Positions 1-5,275 of a stretch of 6,306 nt of DNA are shown in pieces; within the stretch, counting starts at the first letter, position 1; each line of letters begins with the position of its first letter. Location of the stretch: positions 1-6,306 of the forward strand of contig CAAEVD010000137.1 of NCBI GenBank assembly GCA_900759435.1. Direction: 5' to 3'. The notes below the pieces were generated by a model. It was given only the letters and a program-made list of their open reading frames with translations, was not told the origin of the DNA and ran no database searches. Source of the stretch: an uncultured Collinsella sp. GTDB taxonomy: Bacteria; Actinomycetota; Coriobacteriia; Coriobacteriales; Coriobacteriaceae. The position numbers were made by a program, and so were the translations under genes.

Positions 1-221
1 GGGCGGTCGAGTGCCTCGATCAGCGCGGGCACGCAGGGCACGACGCGCTGCGGATCGCGCTCGGCAAGCAGGTGCAGCACGCGGGCGGCAAACTGGCGGA
101 TACGGCGCGTGGGGCAGCCGAGCTCCTGGACCAGGCGGTCGACGGCGTTCTCGTTCTCCTCTGCCAGCTGGAGCTGTGCCAGCTCCTCGTCGGTGAGCTG
201 TTCGTCTTTGTTTTCTGCCAT
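1..221 (-). CDS. HEAT-repeat protein, N-terminal part (runs off left edge)
   Basis: The first 73 codons are visible and the gene continues beyond the left edge. The ATG at 219-221 is preceded by AGAGGT about 5 nt upstream, a good ribosome binding site, and lies 15 nt after the stop of the upstream membrane-protein gene, so the two are probably co-transcribed. Residues 1-25 are acidic and Gln/Glu-rich (starting MAENKDEQLTDEEL). Residues 26-73 look like a pair of antiparallel amphipathic helices: NAVDRLVQELG, then RIRQFAARVLHLLAERDP, then VPCVPALIEALD. The spacing and the Asp-Pro turn after a Leu/Ala-rich helix are typical of HEAT-like repeats, which serve as protein-binding scaffolds. No signal peptide is seen, so it is probably cytoplasmic. 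The partner and exact function cannot be read from this fragment. Confidence 0.75.
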   Translation of the reverse strand, partial: MAENKDEQLTDEELAQLQLAEENENAVDRLVQELGCPTRRIRQFAARVLHLLAERDPQRVVPCVPALIEALDR

Positions 222-236
222 AGTTACCTCTTTTTA

Positions 237-665
237 CTATTTCTTAGCGTGCTTGTCAGCACCCTTGCTGTCATCGGTGACCGAGATGAGCTGTCGGTCG
301 GCCGCGCCATTGCGACGCGCACGGCGGCGCTCCTCGGCATCGCCCGCGTCGGCGGCGGCGCGATGAGCCTTGTTGACGTTAAAGACCTCGTCGTGCTTGC
401 GCCACGGACCGACGGACTCGCCAAAGCTCATCTTAAGACCGGCGATAAAGCCGCCGAGCCAGCCGATCGGCGCAAACTGCACCAGCGGGAACAGCGAGAA
501 CACCCAGGTTAGCAGGACGACTGCCGCCGCACCCGCAAAGTTGGCAATCCAGTAGTCGCGCTTGGTGATGACGCGCTTTTCGCACGCCCACTGGCCGCAC
601 AAAAAGCCAATGTAGATCGCGAAGAGAAAGAGCACCAGCGCAAGCACCACGAACGTCCAGCTCAT
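237..665 (-). CDS. Small membrane protein with three hydrophobic segments and a charged cytoplasmic tail
   Basis: This is a 142-residue hypothetical protein that I do not recognise. I chose the ATG at 663-665 (MSWTFVVLAL) because GGGGAG lies about 8 nt upstream. The longer form starting at 701 would add 12 residues overlapping the previous gene with no better ribosome site. Hydrophobic segments lie at about residues 4-24, 38-58 and 61-79. The third is Gly-rich (IGWLGGFIAGLKM) and followed by a conserved-looking FGESVGPWRKHDE. Residues 95-142 form a hydrophilic tail rich in Arg, Lys, Asp and Ala, including EERRRARR, likely facing the cytoplasm. The gene starts 5 nt after the stop of the dehydrogenase and ends 15 nt before the HEAT-protein start, so all three probably share one transcript. 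No catalytic motif is visible; an anchoring or scaffolding role is only a guess. Confidence 0.8.
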   Translation of the reverse strand: MSWTFVVLALVLFLFAIYIGFLCGQWACEKRVITKRDYWIANFAGAAAVVLLTWVFSLFPLVQFAPIGWLGGFIAGLKMSFGESVGPWRKHDEVFNVNKAHRAAADAGDAEERRRARRNGAADRQLISVTDDSKGADKHAKK

Positions 666-670
666 GGGCG

Positions 671-1750
671 CTACTCCCCGTGATGATGGCCGCAGCAGCA
701 CTCGTGGCCGTCGTCATGACCGTGGCCGCCGCAGCACTCGTGGTCCTCGCCATGGTGGTGGCCACAACCGCACTCGTGGTCGTCGCCATGCTCACCACAA
801 CCGCAGCCTTCCTCGTGGGCACTGTGCTCCTCGGGACGATACTGCGACCAGTCCAGACCGGCGGCGATGGCGTCGGCCTCCTCCTTGTAGAGGACCGTAA
901 TGGCCTGGGTGCCCAGCTTGGCGCCACCAATGGCGTCGAGCATGTCATAGAGCGTAAAGGCGACGTCGGCGCCGGGCAGCGCGAGCTCGCGGTCGTCGGC
1001 ATAAGCGAGTGCCAGGCGCAGGTCCTTGATGAAGTGCTCGACCATAAAGCCGGGCTTGTAGTCGCCGTCGAGCGCCTTGGGAGCCAGGCTCTCCATGGCG
1101 CCGGACTTGCCGGTACCGCCCAGGATCATCTGGCGGGTCTTCTCCAGATCAAGGCCGCTCAGCTCGGCAAATGCCATGGCGTCTGCCATGCCGACCATGC
1201 AGGCGCCCAGCGACACCTGGTTGGCGAGCTTGGCAGCCTGGCCCTTGCCGGCGCCATCGAAGCAGCAGATGTTGGCCGCAAAGGTGGAAAGGATATCGCG
1301 AACCGGGGCAATGTCGTTCTCGGTGGCGCCCACGATAGCCGTGAGCGTACCGGCGATAGCGCCCGACTCGCCGCCGGTGACGGGGCAGTCAAACGCCATG
1401 CGACCAGAAACCTGGGCGGCCTCGGCAATGTCACGGGCAAGCTCGGGCGAGCTCGTGGTGAGGTCGATCAAGACCGCACCCGGCTTGGTGCACGCGAGCA
1501 GGCCGTCGCCCGCCAGGTAGAGTTCCTCGACCTCGGAGGGATAGCCCACCATGGTAAAGACGACATCGGCGTTCGCCACGGCATCGGCCGGCGTATCAGC
1601 CCAGACGGCGCCGCGCTCGATAAGCGTGGCGGCCTTGGATTTGGTGCGGTTGTTGACCGTGACGGGATAGCCGGCGTCCAGGATGTGGCCGGCGATGGGG
1701 GCACCCATGATTCCGGTGCCGATAAATGCGACGGAGAGCTTGTTTGCCAT
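671..1750 (-). CDS. NAD(P)-dependent beta-hydroxyacid dehydrogenase with His/Cys-rich C-terminal tail
   Basis: This 359-residue protein belongs to the 3-hydroxyisobutyrate dehydrogenase / tartronate-semialdehyde reductase family, which oxidises beta-hydroxyacids (or reduces the semialdehydes) using NAD(P). The Rossmann motif GTGIMG is at residues 11-16. The substrate-binding DCPVTGG is at 121-127. The catalytic lysine motif GKGQAAKLAN is at 168-177, with K174 as the predicted catalytic residue. KDL at 242-244 begins the C-terminal helical domain. Family members usually end near residue 290-300; this one continues with about 53 residues (307-359) containing 14 His and 9 Cys, arranged as short repeats, a likely metal-binding extension. 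The ATG at 1748-1750 has AGGAAAGG about 5 nt upstream. N33-R35 after the second strand leaves NAD versus NADP preference open. The substrate cannot be fixed from sequence. It lies 5 nt upstream of the membrane-protein gene and 98 nt downstream of degV. Confidence 0.93.
   Translation of the reverse strand: MANKLSVAFIGTGIMGAPIAGHILDAGYPVTVNNRTKSKAATLIERGAVWADTPADAVANADVVFTMVGYPSEVEELYLAGDGLLACTKPGAVLIDLTTSSPELARDIAEAAQVSGRMAFDCPVTGGESGAIAGTLTAIVGATENDIAPVRDILSTFAANICCFDGAGKGQAAKLANQVSLGACMVGMADAMAFAELSGLDLEKTRQMILGGTGKSGAMESLAPKALDGDYKPGFMVEHFIKDLRLALAYADDRELALPGADVAFTLYDMLDAIGGAKLGTQAITVLYKEEADAIAAGLDWSQYRPEEHSAHEEGCGCGEHGDDHECGCGHHHGEDHECCGGHGHDDGHECCCGHHHGE
674..817 (-). repeat. 36-bp tandem repeat encoding the His/Cys tail of the dehydrogenase
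   Basis: The string gcactcgtgg (plus strand) recurs at 698, 734 and 770, exactly 36 bp apart. This corresponds to 12-residue units: residues 325-336, 337-348 and 349-359 (the last one residue short). Each begins HEC and continues with a Cys/Gly stretch and a His cluster (HHHGE, HGHDD, HHHGE). A diverged fourth unit (residues 312-324, beginning HEE) precedes them at 779-817, offset by one additional codon. The period is a multiple of three, so unit gain or loss keeps the reading frame. Confidence 0.85.
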
Positions 1751-1848
1751 GAAACCTTTCCTTTTGGGTTGGGTGTTGTTACCAGGTTGAATACTCGGTG
1801 CCAGCGTTTGGGCTGTGACTTGAGGGCACTTGCAGCCGCAGCGCCTGT

Positions 1849-2802
1849 CTACTCACCGCGCACACGGCGCGCGATGCGGTCGGAAAGCGAGGCTTTCTCG
1901 GCACGGTTCTTGCCCCAAAACGCGCAAGCCACCATGCCGGGGCCCACGTGCGAGCCGATGGTGGGACCGACGGAACTACGGATGATGGTGACGTCGGCGC
2001 AGCCTTCCTCCTTGCGGATAGCGGCCTCGAGCCAGTCGCCGTCCTTTTCGGCATCGGCCGTCATGATGGCGATGGGCATGGTGCGATCGGGCACGTAGTT
2101 CTCGCGGAACGACTTGAGGATGGACTTGAGCGCCTTCTTGCGGCCGCGGTTGACGCCGATCAGCGACAGCGAGCCGGCAAGGTCGTAGGACAGCTCGGGT
2201 TTGACGTCGAGCTTTGCCGTGAGCTGTGCCGCCGCGGGCGGAATGCGGCCGCCGGCAGCCAGCGCGTCAAAGCTCTCGAGCGTAAAGTAGCCGTGGACAT
2301 AGGTCTTTGCCTCGTTTGCCCAATCGACCAGCTGCTTGGCGGTCAGTCCCGCCGAGCGTTGACGGACGGCCTCGAGCGCCAAGAGCGCGCCGGTCGCGCA
2401 GGGCAGAGCGTTGTCGACCACGTAGAGCTCAAAGTTGGGATACTCGGCGCGCACGGCATCTGCCGCCTGGCACGCGGAGTTGTAGCTCGACGACAGCGCC
2501 GAGGTAAAGCACAGGTAGACCGTGGGCGTGCCTTCTTTGGCGCACTCGGTAAAGAACTCGATATAGCGACCGAGCGACACGGCGGAGGTAGACACGCGAG
2601 CGCCGGCGCGCATGCGGTCGTAGAACTCCTTAGGGCTCATGCTCGACCAGATATCGTCCGTGCGCTCCTCGCCATCGATAATGAAGGGGAAGCCCAAGAT
2701 ATCGACATCGAGGTTCGCGGCGACCTCGGGGCTAAAGTCGCAGCAGGTATCGACGACGATGCGGCAGCGGTCAGAATGGCCGGTAGATGCAGCCTTGTCC
2801 AT
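1849..2802 (-). CDS. DegV-family fatty-acid-binding protein
   Basis: This is a 317-residue DegV-family protein. These proteins bind a single fatty acid in a deep pocket; in Gram-positive bacteria the related FakB proteins present the fatty acid to the kinase FakA for phosphorylation. Landmarks in order: VVDTCCDFSPE (16-26) where the family usually has DSTADLP; STSAVS (71-76) for the TSQPS-type loop; FTSALSSSYNSA (99-110) for the SSxLSGTYxSA motif; VVDN (128-131); LAAGGRI (181-187); KPELSYD (201-207); and SVGPTIGSHVGPG (277-289), whose His-Val-Gly-Pro-Gly is the diagnostic C-terminal signature. Length matches the usual 280-320. I chose the ATG at 2800-2802 (AAGGAG 8 nt upstream); the adjacent TTG at 2803-2805 is possible. 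hpf lies upstream beyond a terminator. No fakA-like kinase is in the window, so the FakB role is inferred from the family only. Confidence 0.93.
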   Translation of the reverse strand: MDKAASTGHSDRCRIVVDTCCDFSPEVAANLDVDILGFPFIIDGEERTDDIWSSMSPKEFYDRMRAGARVSTSAVSLGRYIEFFTECAKEGTPTVYLCFTSALSSSYNSACQAADAVRAEYPNFELYVVDNALPCATGALLALEAVRQRSAGLTAKQLVDWANEAKTYVHGYFTLESFDALAAGGRIPPAAAQLTAKLDVKPELSYDLAGSLSLIGVNRGRKKALKSILKSFRENYVPDRTMPIAIMTADAEKDGDWLEAAIRKEEGCADVTIIRSSVGPTIGSHVGPGMVACAFWGKNRAEKASLSDRIARRVRGE

Positions 2803-2820
2803 CAAAGCGACTCCTTACGT

Positions 2821-2853
2821 AAAAAAGGCGGCCATCCGCATGGGATGACCGCC
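2821..2853 (-). terminator. Rho-independent terminator downstream of hpf
   Basis: On the minus strand, an 11-bp stem (one G-T wobble) spans 2827-2837 and 2843-2853, with a 5-nt loop, and is followed directly by six T (2826-2821). It ends the hpf transcript and sits only 18 nt before the degV start codon, so degV depends on read-through or on a promoter overlapping this structure. Confidence 0.9.
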
Positions 2854-2856
2854 GGC

Positions 2857-2878
2857 CGTTAACTCATGCAAGTTAACG
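2857..2878. repeat. 8-bp perfect inverted repeat containing two GTTAAC sites
   Basis: CGTTAACT (2857-2864) and AGTTAACG (2871-2878) are perfect inverted repeats around a 6-nt spacer, between the hpf stop codon and its terminator. No T-run follows directly, so it is not itself a classical terminator. The position upstream of degV would suit an operator, but no regulator is identified. Confidence 0.55.
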
Positions 2879-2882
2879 TATT

Positions 2883-3467
2883 TTACTCGTCAAGCGTTTC
2901 GATACGGGGCTTGATGATGCCATATCCACCATTCTTACGGTGATACACCACATTGATGAGGCCAGTCGTCGCGTTCTCGAACACGTAGAAGTCGTGGCCG
3001 AGCAGATCGGTCTGCACCAGTGCCTGCTCCTCAGTCATCGGGGTGACATCGATGACCTTCTCGCGGACGAGCAGGTCGTCCTCCTCCTCGGGCAGCAGCA
3101 GGTCGGCCAGATCCTCGACGCGCTCGACCGGTGCGACATCCGCTGCGCTGGCACCGCCCTGGCGGTTGTCCACGACCTTGGTCTTGAACTTGCGCAGCTG
3201 ACGGGTAACCTTATCGGCGGAGAGGTCGATGGCGGCGTACATATCTGCACCGTGCTCGGCAACGCGAATCACCGAACCGCGAGCACGAACCGTAACCTCG
3301 ACGATTGCCGGATTGGGGTTCGAGGGGTTCTTCTCATAGCGAAGTACAACGTCGACCGTCATGGGCTCGATATCGAAAACCTTGAGCGCCTCGCCGATCT
3401 TCTCATCCACATGCGCACGCAGAGCATCGGTTACCGTCGTCTTGCGTCCAGAAACCTTGATATCCAT
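2883..3467 (-). CDS. hpf: Long-form ribosome hibernation promoting factor (HPF/RaiA family)
   Basis: This 194-residue protein matches the long form of HPF, which binds the 30S decoding region in stationary phase or stress and dimerises 70S ribosomes into inactive 100S particles. Residues 1-100 form the S30AE domain (MDIKVSGRKTTVTDALRAHV, then RYEKNP, then a basic segment VTRQLRKFKTK at 87-97). A variable acidic linker follows (about 101-133, with LLPEEEDD). The C-terminal dimerisation domain covers about 134-190 (EKVIDVTPMTEEQAL, GHDFYVFENATTG, NVVYHRKNGGYGIIKP). The ATG at 3465-3467 has TTGGAG 6 nt upstream. An upstream extension to 3527 would add 20 residues unlike any HPF, so I reject it. 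A terminator follows at 2821-2853, and another terminator lies upstream at 3685-3718, so hpf is probably monocistronic, as often seen for stress-induced hpf. Confidence 0.95.
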   Translation of the reverse strand: MDIKVSGRKTTVTDALRAHVDEKIGEALKVFDIEPMTVDVVLRYEKNPSNPNPAIVEVTVRARGSVIRVAEHGADMYAAIDLSADKVTRQLRKFKTKVVDNRQGGASAADVAPVERVEDLADLLLPEEEDDLLVREKVIDVTPMTEEQALVQTDLLGHDFYVFENATTGLINVVYHRKNGGYGIIKPRIETLDE

Positions 3468-3684
3468 ACGTGGCTCCAATCTGCCTCGGGGACTTACTGT
3501 ACTGGCTATGTACCCATTGCCGTGCATTTAATCACGCGGATTCCCAAAGACCCGAATAACGATTGCTTGATACCGCATACCGAAGTCTCGCACTTTTCTG
3601 TGGCAAAGTGCGCTATGGGAGGGCGACGGCGACTTTGGTTTTACACCTAAAAAATGTCTTTGGCCTGCTGGTTTTATGAAAACG
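3468..3684 (-). promoter_or_regulatory. hpf upstream region (promoter expected, not resolved)
   Basis: These 217 bp between the preceding terminator and hpf contain no convincing ORF. As hpf is isolated by terminators on both sides, its promoter should lie here. I found no clear -35/-10 pair: several A/T-rich hexamers on the minus strand (for example TGTAAAA near 3640) lack a good partner. The only distinctive sequence is the inverted repeat at 3589-3612. Confidence 0.45.
3589..3612. repeat. 8-bp perfect inverted repeat upstream of hpf
   Basis: CGCACTTT (3589-3596) and AAAGTGCG (3605-3612) are perfect inverted repeats with an 8-nt spacer, about 122 bp upstream of the hpf start codon. No T-run flanks it on either strand, so an operator-like or RNA hairpin role is more likely than termination. 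The bound factor is unknown. Confidence 0.5.
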
Positions 3685-3718
3685 AAAAAGCCGGGCTCCC
3701 CTGTTGGGAAAGCCCGGC
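3685..3718 (-). terminator. Rho-independent terminator downstream of the solute-binding lipoprotein gene
   Basis: On the minus strand an 8-bp perfect GC-rich stem (3711-3718 with 3690-3697) is extended inside by a CCC/GGG pairing and is followed by five T (3689-3685). It lies 67 nt after the stop codon at 3785-3787 and separates this gene from hpf. Confidence 0.9.
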
Positions 3719-3747
3719 AATGCGTGTTGAAACCGTGAAGAGGCCTC

Positions 3748-3766
3748 TCTCCTAGCGCATGGGAGA
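3748..3766. repeat. Short imperfect hairpin after the lipoprotein gene
   Basis: A 7-bp stem (one wobble) with a 5-nt loop lies between the lipoprotein stop codon and the terminator, next to the palindrome AGAGGCCTCT at 3740-3749. No T-run follows. It may simply stabilise the 3' end of the mRNA. Confidence 0.3.
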
Positions 3767-3784
3767 TGCCACCCCTAGCAATAA

Positions 3785-4795
3785 CTAGCTATTGAGCTTG
3801 TTAATGTCGTCGTCGGTGATAGTGCCCTCCTGGCTGGCCGATTTATCCTCGGAGGATGCACCCTCGCTGCTCGAATCGGAGGATGCGGACTCGCTGGATC
3901 CGGTGTCGGTCGACTGCACGTCGGCGCCCGAGACCGTCTTGGTGGTGAGGTCATAGGGCATCGTACCGTACCAGACGGAGTGGACCGCCTCGAGCGTGCC
4001 GTCGGCCGTGATGCCGTCGAGGGCATCGCTCACGGCACGGCATAGCTCATCGTTGGCCGCGAGGCCCGCGACGCCGAGCGTCGAGGGTGTCTCGAGCGCG
4101 CCGACGTAAGAGATCTGGCTCATCAGGCGCGCAAGGTAGCCGCCGGCCGTGGAATCGCAAATCACGTAGTCGATCTCGCCGGACTCGAGCGCCTCAAAGC
4201 ACTCGTTGATGTTGGAGAAGGTCTTTTGGTTGGCCGTGATGCTCTGCTTGGCGAGCGCTTCCTGCGAGGCCGAAGAGGTCTGAACGCCCAGGGTAGCGGC
4301 GTTAAGCGTTTCGGTGGAAACGCTCAGCGACTCGCCGTCGCTCGTCTTTCCGAACACTGCCGCAGCGTCGTACAGGCAAGTACCAAGCGTGCTGATGTCA
4401 CCATCCGTGGAATTGATGTCGCCAATGAAGATGTCGGCCTTTTTGTCACCAAGCGCGGAATCGGCAGAAGACGCATCGACGAAGGCAACCTTAAGGCCCA
4501 TGCGGCTTGCAAGGGCGCGGGCAGCGTCGACCGCGTAGCCCGTGAGGTTGCCATCGGCGCCCTGCATGGCCTGCGGGGCATCGGAGGTGTCGAGGGCAAC
4601 CGTCAGGGTACCGGGAGTGACCAGGGCATCGTCCGACACCGTAGGGGTAACGGTCTCGCGCTCGATCTGGTCAATCGTGGGTGTCGTGAACGTGGACAGC
4701 GGATTGAACGCGCATCCGCTCAAGCCCAATACGGCAATGACCGCCGCGGTCCCAGCACCTAACCGAGCCGCGTGCATCAAGCTGCCCCTCACCAT
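3785..4795 (-). CDS. Orphan extracellular solute-binding lipoprotein (SBP_bac_3-like)
   Basis: From the ATG at 4793-4795 this is a 336-residue lipoprotein. The signal peptide ends in LGLSGC, a lipobox whose Cys (residue 28) would be lipidated. An alternative ATG at 4775-4777 gives a shorter signal peptide and has GAGGGG 7 nt upstream. The mature part resembles family-3 periplasmic binding proteins: GTLTVALDTSDAP, GNLTGYAVDAARALASRMGL, DIFIGDINSTDGD, a middle ATLGVQTSSAS, then FEALESGEIDYVICDSTAG, and a closing DGTLEAVHSVWYG. The Arg that normally follows the Thr and grips the amino-acid carboxylate (consensus TxxR) is not seen in NSTDGD, so the ligand may not be a standard amino acid. About 45 residues at the C terminus are Ser/Glu/Asp-rich low complexity. 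No ABC permease or ATPase gene is in the window. The frame is open upstream to 5185, but a long N-terminal extension would bury the signal peptide. Confidence 0.82.
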   Translation of the reverse strand: MVRGSLMHAARLGAGTAAVIAVLGLSGCAFNPLSTFTTPTIDQIERETVTPTVSDDALVTPGTLTVALDTSDAPQAMQGADGNLTGYAVDAARALASRMGLKVAFVDASSADSALGDKKADIFIGDINSTDGDISTLGTCLYDAAAVFGKTSDGESLSVSTETLNAATLGVQTSSASQEALAKQSITANQKTFSNINECFEALESGEIDYVICDSTAGGYLARLMSQISYVGALETPSTLGVAGLAANDELCRAVSDALDGITADGTLEAVHSVWYGTMPYDLTTKTVSGADVQSTDTGSSESASSDSSSEGASSEDKSASQEGTITDDDINKLNS

Positions 4796-5120
4796 GTCCA
4801 CTACCCTGCCTTCTGTGTCGTATGCAATCCGTGCGTTGCGCGGAATAACGGGTTGTTCCCACCAGCTGACCTGGTATTTGACCCCACACTTGCGCACCGG
4901 GGTGTTTGCTCGGGAGGCCATAGCCACCTTCACGACTGGCCCGCTCGCCCGCGAGGCGGTATTGCCCCAAAGAAAGTAGAACGGACGGTGCGGCTTACAT
5001 CTAGGACGCGCCATGATCGCGCCGCGCGCACGCGGTCGCTTACGTGGATCCCTTTGACCGCGTCTGTCTTGGACTAGGATGGACATTTCGTCCGTCCGCA
5101 ACCACAGCCTGGCAGGAACG
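4796..5120 (-). other. Long 5' leader of the lipoprotein gene
   Basis: About 325 nt separate the predicted transcription start from the lipoprotein start codon. The stretch has several strong potential hairpins on the minus strand: an 8-bp GC stem with one bulged A at about 5018-5038, ACCAG/CTGGT at 4860-4874 and ACCCC/GGGGT further upstream. I could not match it to a riboswitch, SRP RNA, 6S RNA or RNase P consensus that I know. It could be a cis-acting leader, an independent small RNA or an N-terminal coding extension (the frame stays open). The coding option is least likely because the lipobox needs an N-terminal position. Confidence 0.4.
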
Positions 5121-5126
5121 TAGCGC

Positions 5127-5155
5127 ATTATAGCTAAGTTCAAGCTAAAGTTTAA
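5127..5155 (-). promoter_or_regulatory. Sigma-70-type promoter for the lipoprotein gene
   Basis: On the minus strand a perfect TATAAT lies at 5132-5127, with TTAAAC (three of six matches to TTGACA) 17 nt upstream at 5155-5150, in a locally AT-rich patch. Transcription would begin near 5120. The -10 box is convincing; the -35 is weak, so an activator may be needed. Confidence 0.6.
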
Positions 5156-5227
5156 GGTTAGGGGCGTCATTCGCACCGTGAGCACAGATTTTGCAGGTCG
5201 GAGCGGACCATTCGTGCCCCCATGAAG

Positions 5228-5275
5228 CCCGGAGCTCCCCTACGGGAAGCTCCGGGGCACCCGTCTCAGGGTGCC
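5228..5275. repeat. Twin GC-rich hairpins without a T-run
   Basis: The first hairpin has a 9-bp perfect stem (5228-5236 with 5248-5256) and an inner CCC/GGG pairing. The second has a 7-bp perfect stem, GGCACCC (5256-5262) with GGGTGCC (5269-5275). They touch at 5256. Neither is followed by a T-run on either strand, so they are not textbook terminators, though they lie where transcription of the gene at 5530 should stop. The first resembles the terminator at 3690-3718, sharing the loop pattern CTCCCCT-N3-GGGAA. Confidence 0.6.

Noticed and set aside
666..701. Start of the membrane protein at 701
   Set aside because: Would overlap the dehydrogenase tail by about 30 bases and add MLLRPSSRGVAP with no ribosome site, whereas the ATG at 665 is well placed behind GGGGAG.
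674..817. 36-bp repeat as a CRISPR array
   Set aside because: The units are contiguous without spacers, lie inside a coding frame and encode metal-ligand residues.
680..2098. Long 472-codon plus-strand open frame starting with an Ala/Val-rich, signal-like N terminus
   Set aside because: It is antisense to the clearly coding dehydrogenase and crosses into degV. Its hydrophobic start is just the complement of the GHHHGE/HEC repeat codons, and it has no recognisable domain. Long antisense frames are common in high-GC DNA.
1948..2862. 304-codon plus-strand open frame over degV
   Set aside because: Fully antisense to a protein with all DegV signature motifs, with no family resemblance and an Arg/Gly/Ala composition typical of shadow frames.
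2940..3650. 236-codon plus-strand open frame over hpf
   Set aside because: Antisense to hpf, whose two domains are unmistakable; no supporting motif or ribosome site.
4840..4880. Resemblance to the SRP RNA core (minus strand CCAGGTCAG followed by GGGAACA)
   Set aside because: The GGAA tetraloop with flanking CC/GG and the AGCAGC strand of the SRP core are missing; the match is limited to GGTCAG.
4975..5010. Plus-strand AGAACGGACGGTGCGGCTTAC resembling the 3' end of RNase P RNA
   Set aside because: The essential GAGGAAAGTCC and GATAGATGA elements of RNase P RNA are absent in either direction.
4796..5185. N-terminal extension of the lipoprotein to 5185 (or to the ATG at 4921, which has a plausible AAGG site)
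   Set aside because: It would place the lipobox Cys about 70-158 residues into the protein and would start upstream of, or inside, the promoter for the longest version. The added residues are Arg/Pro-rich with no domain.
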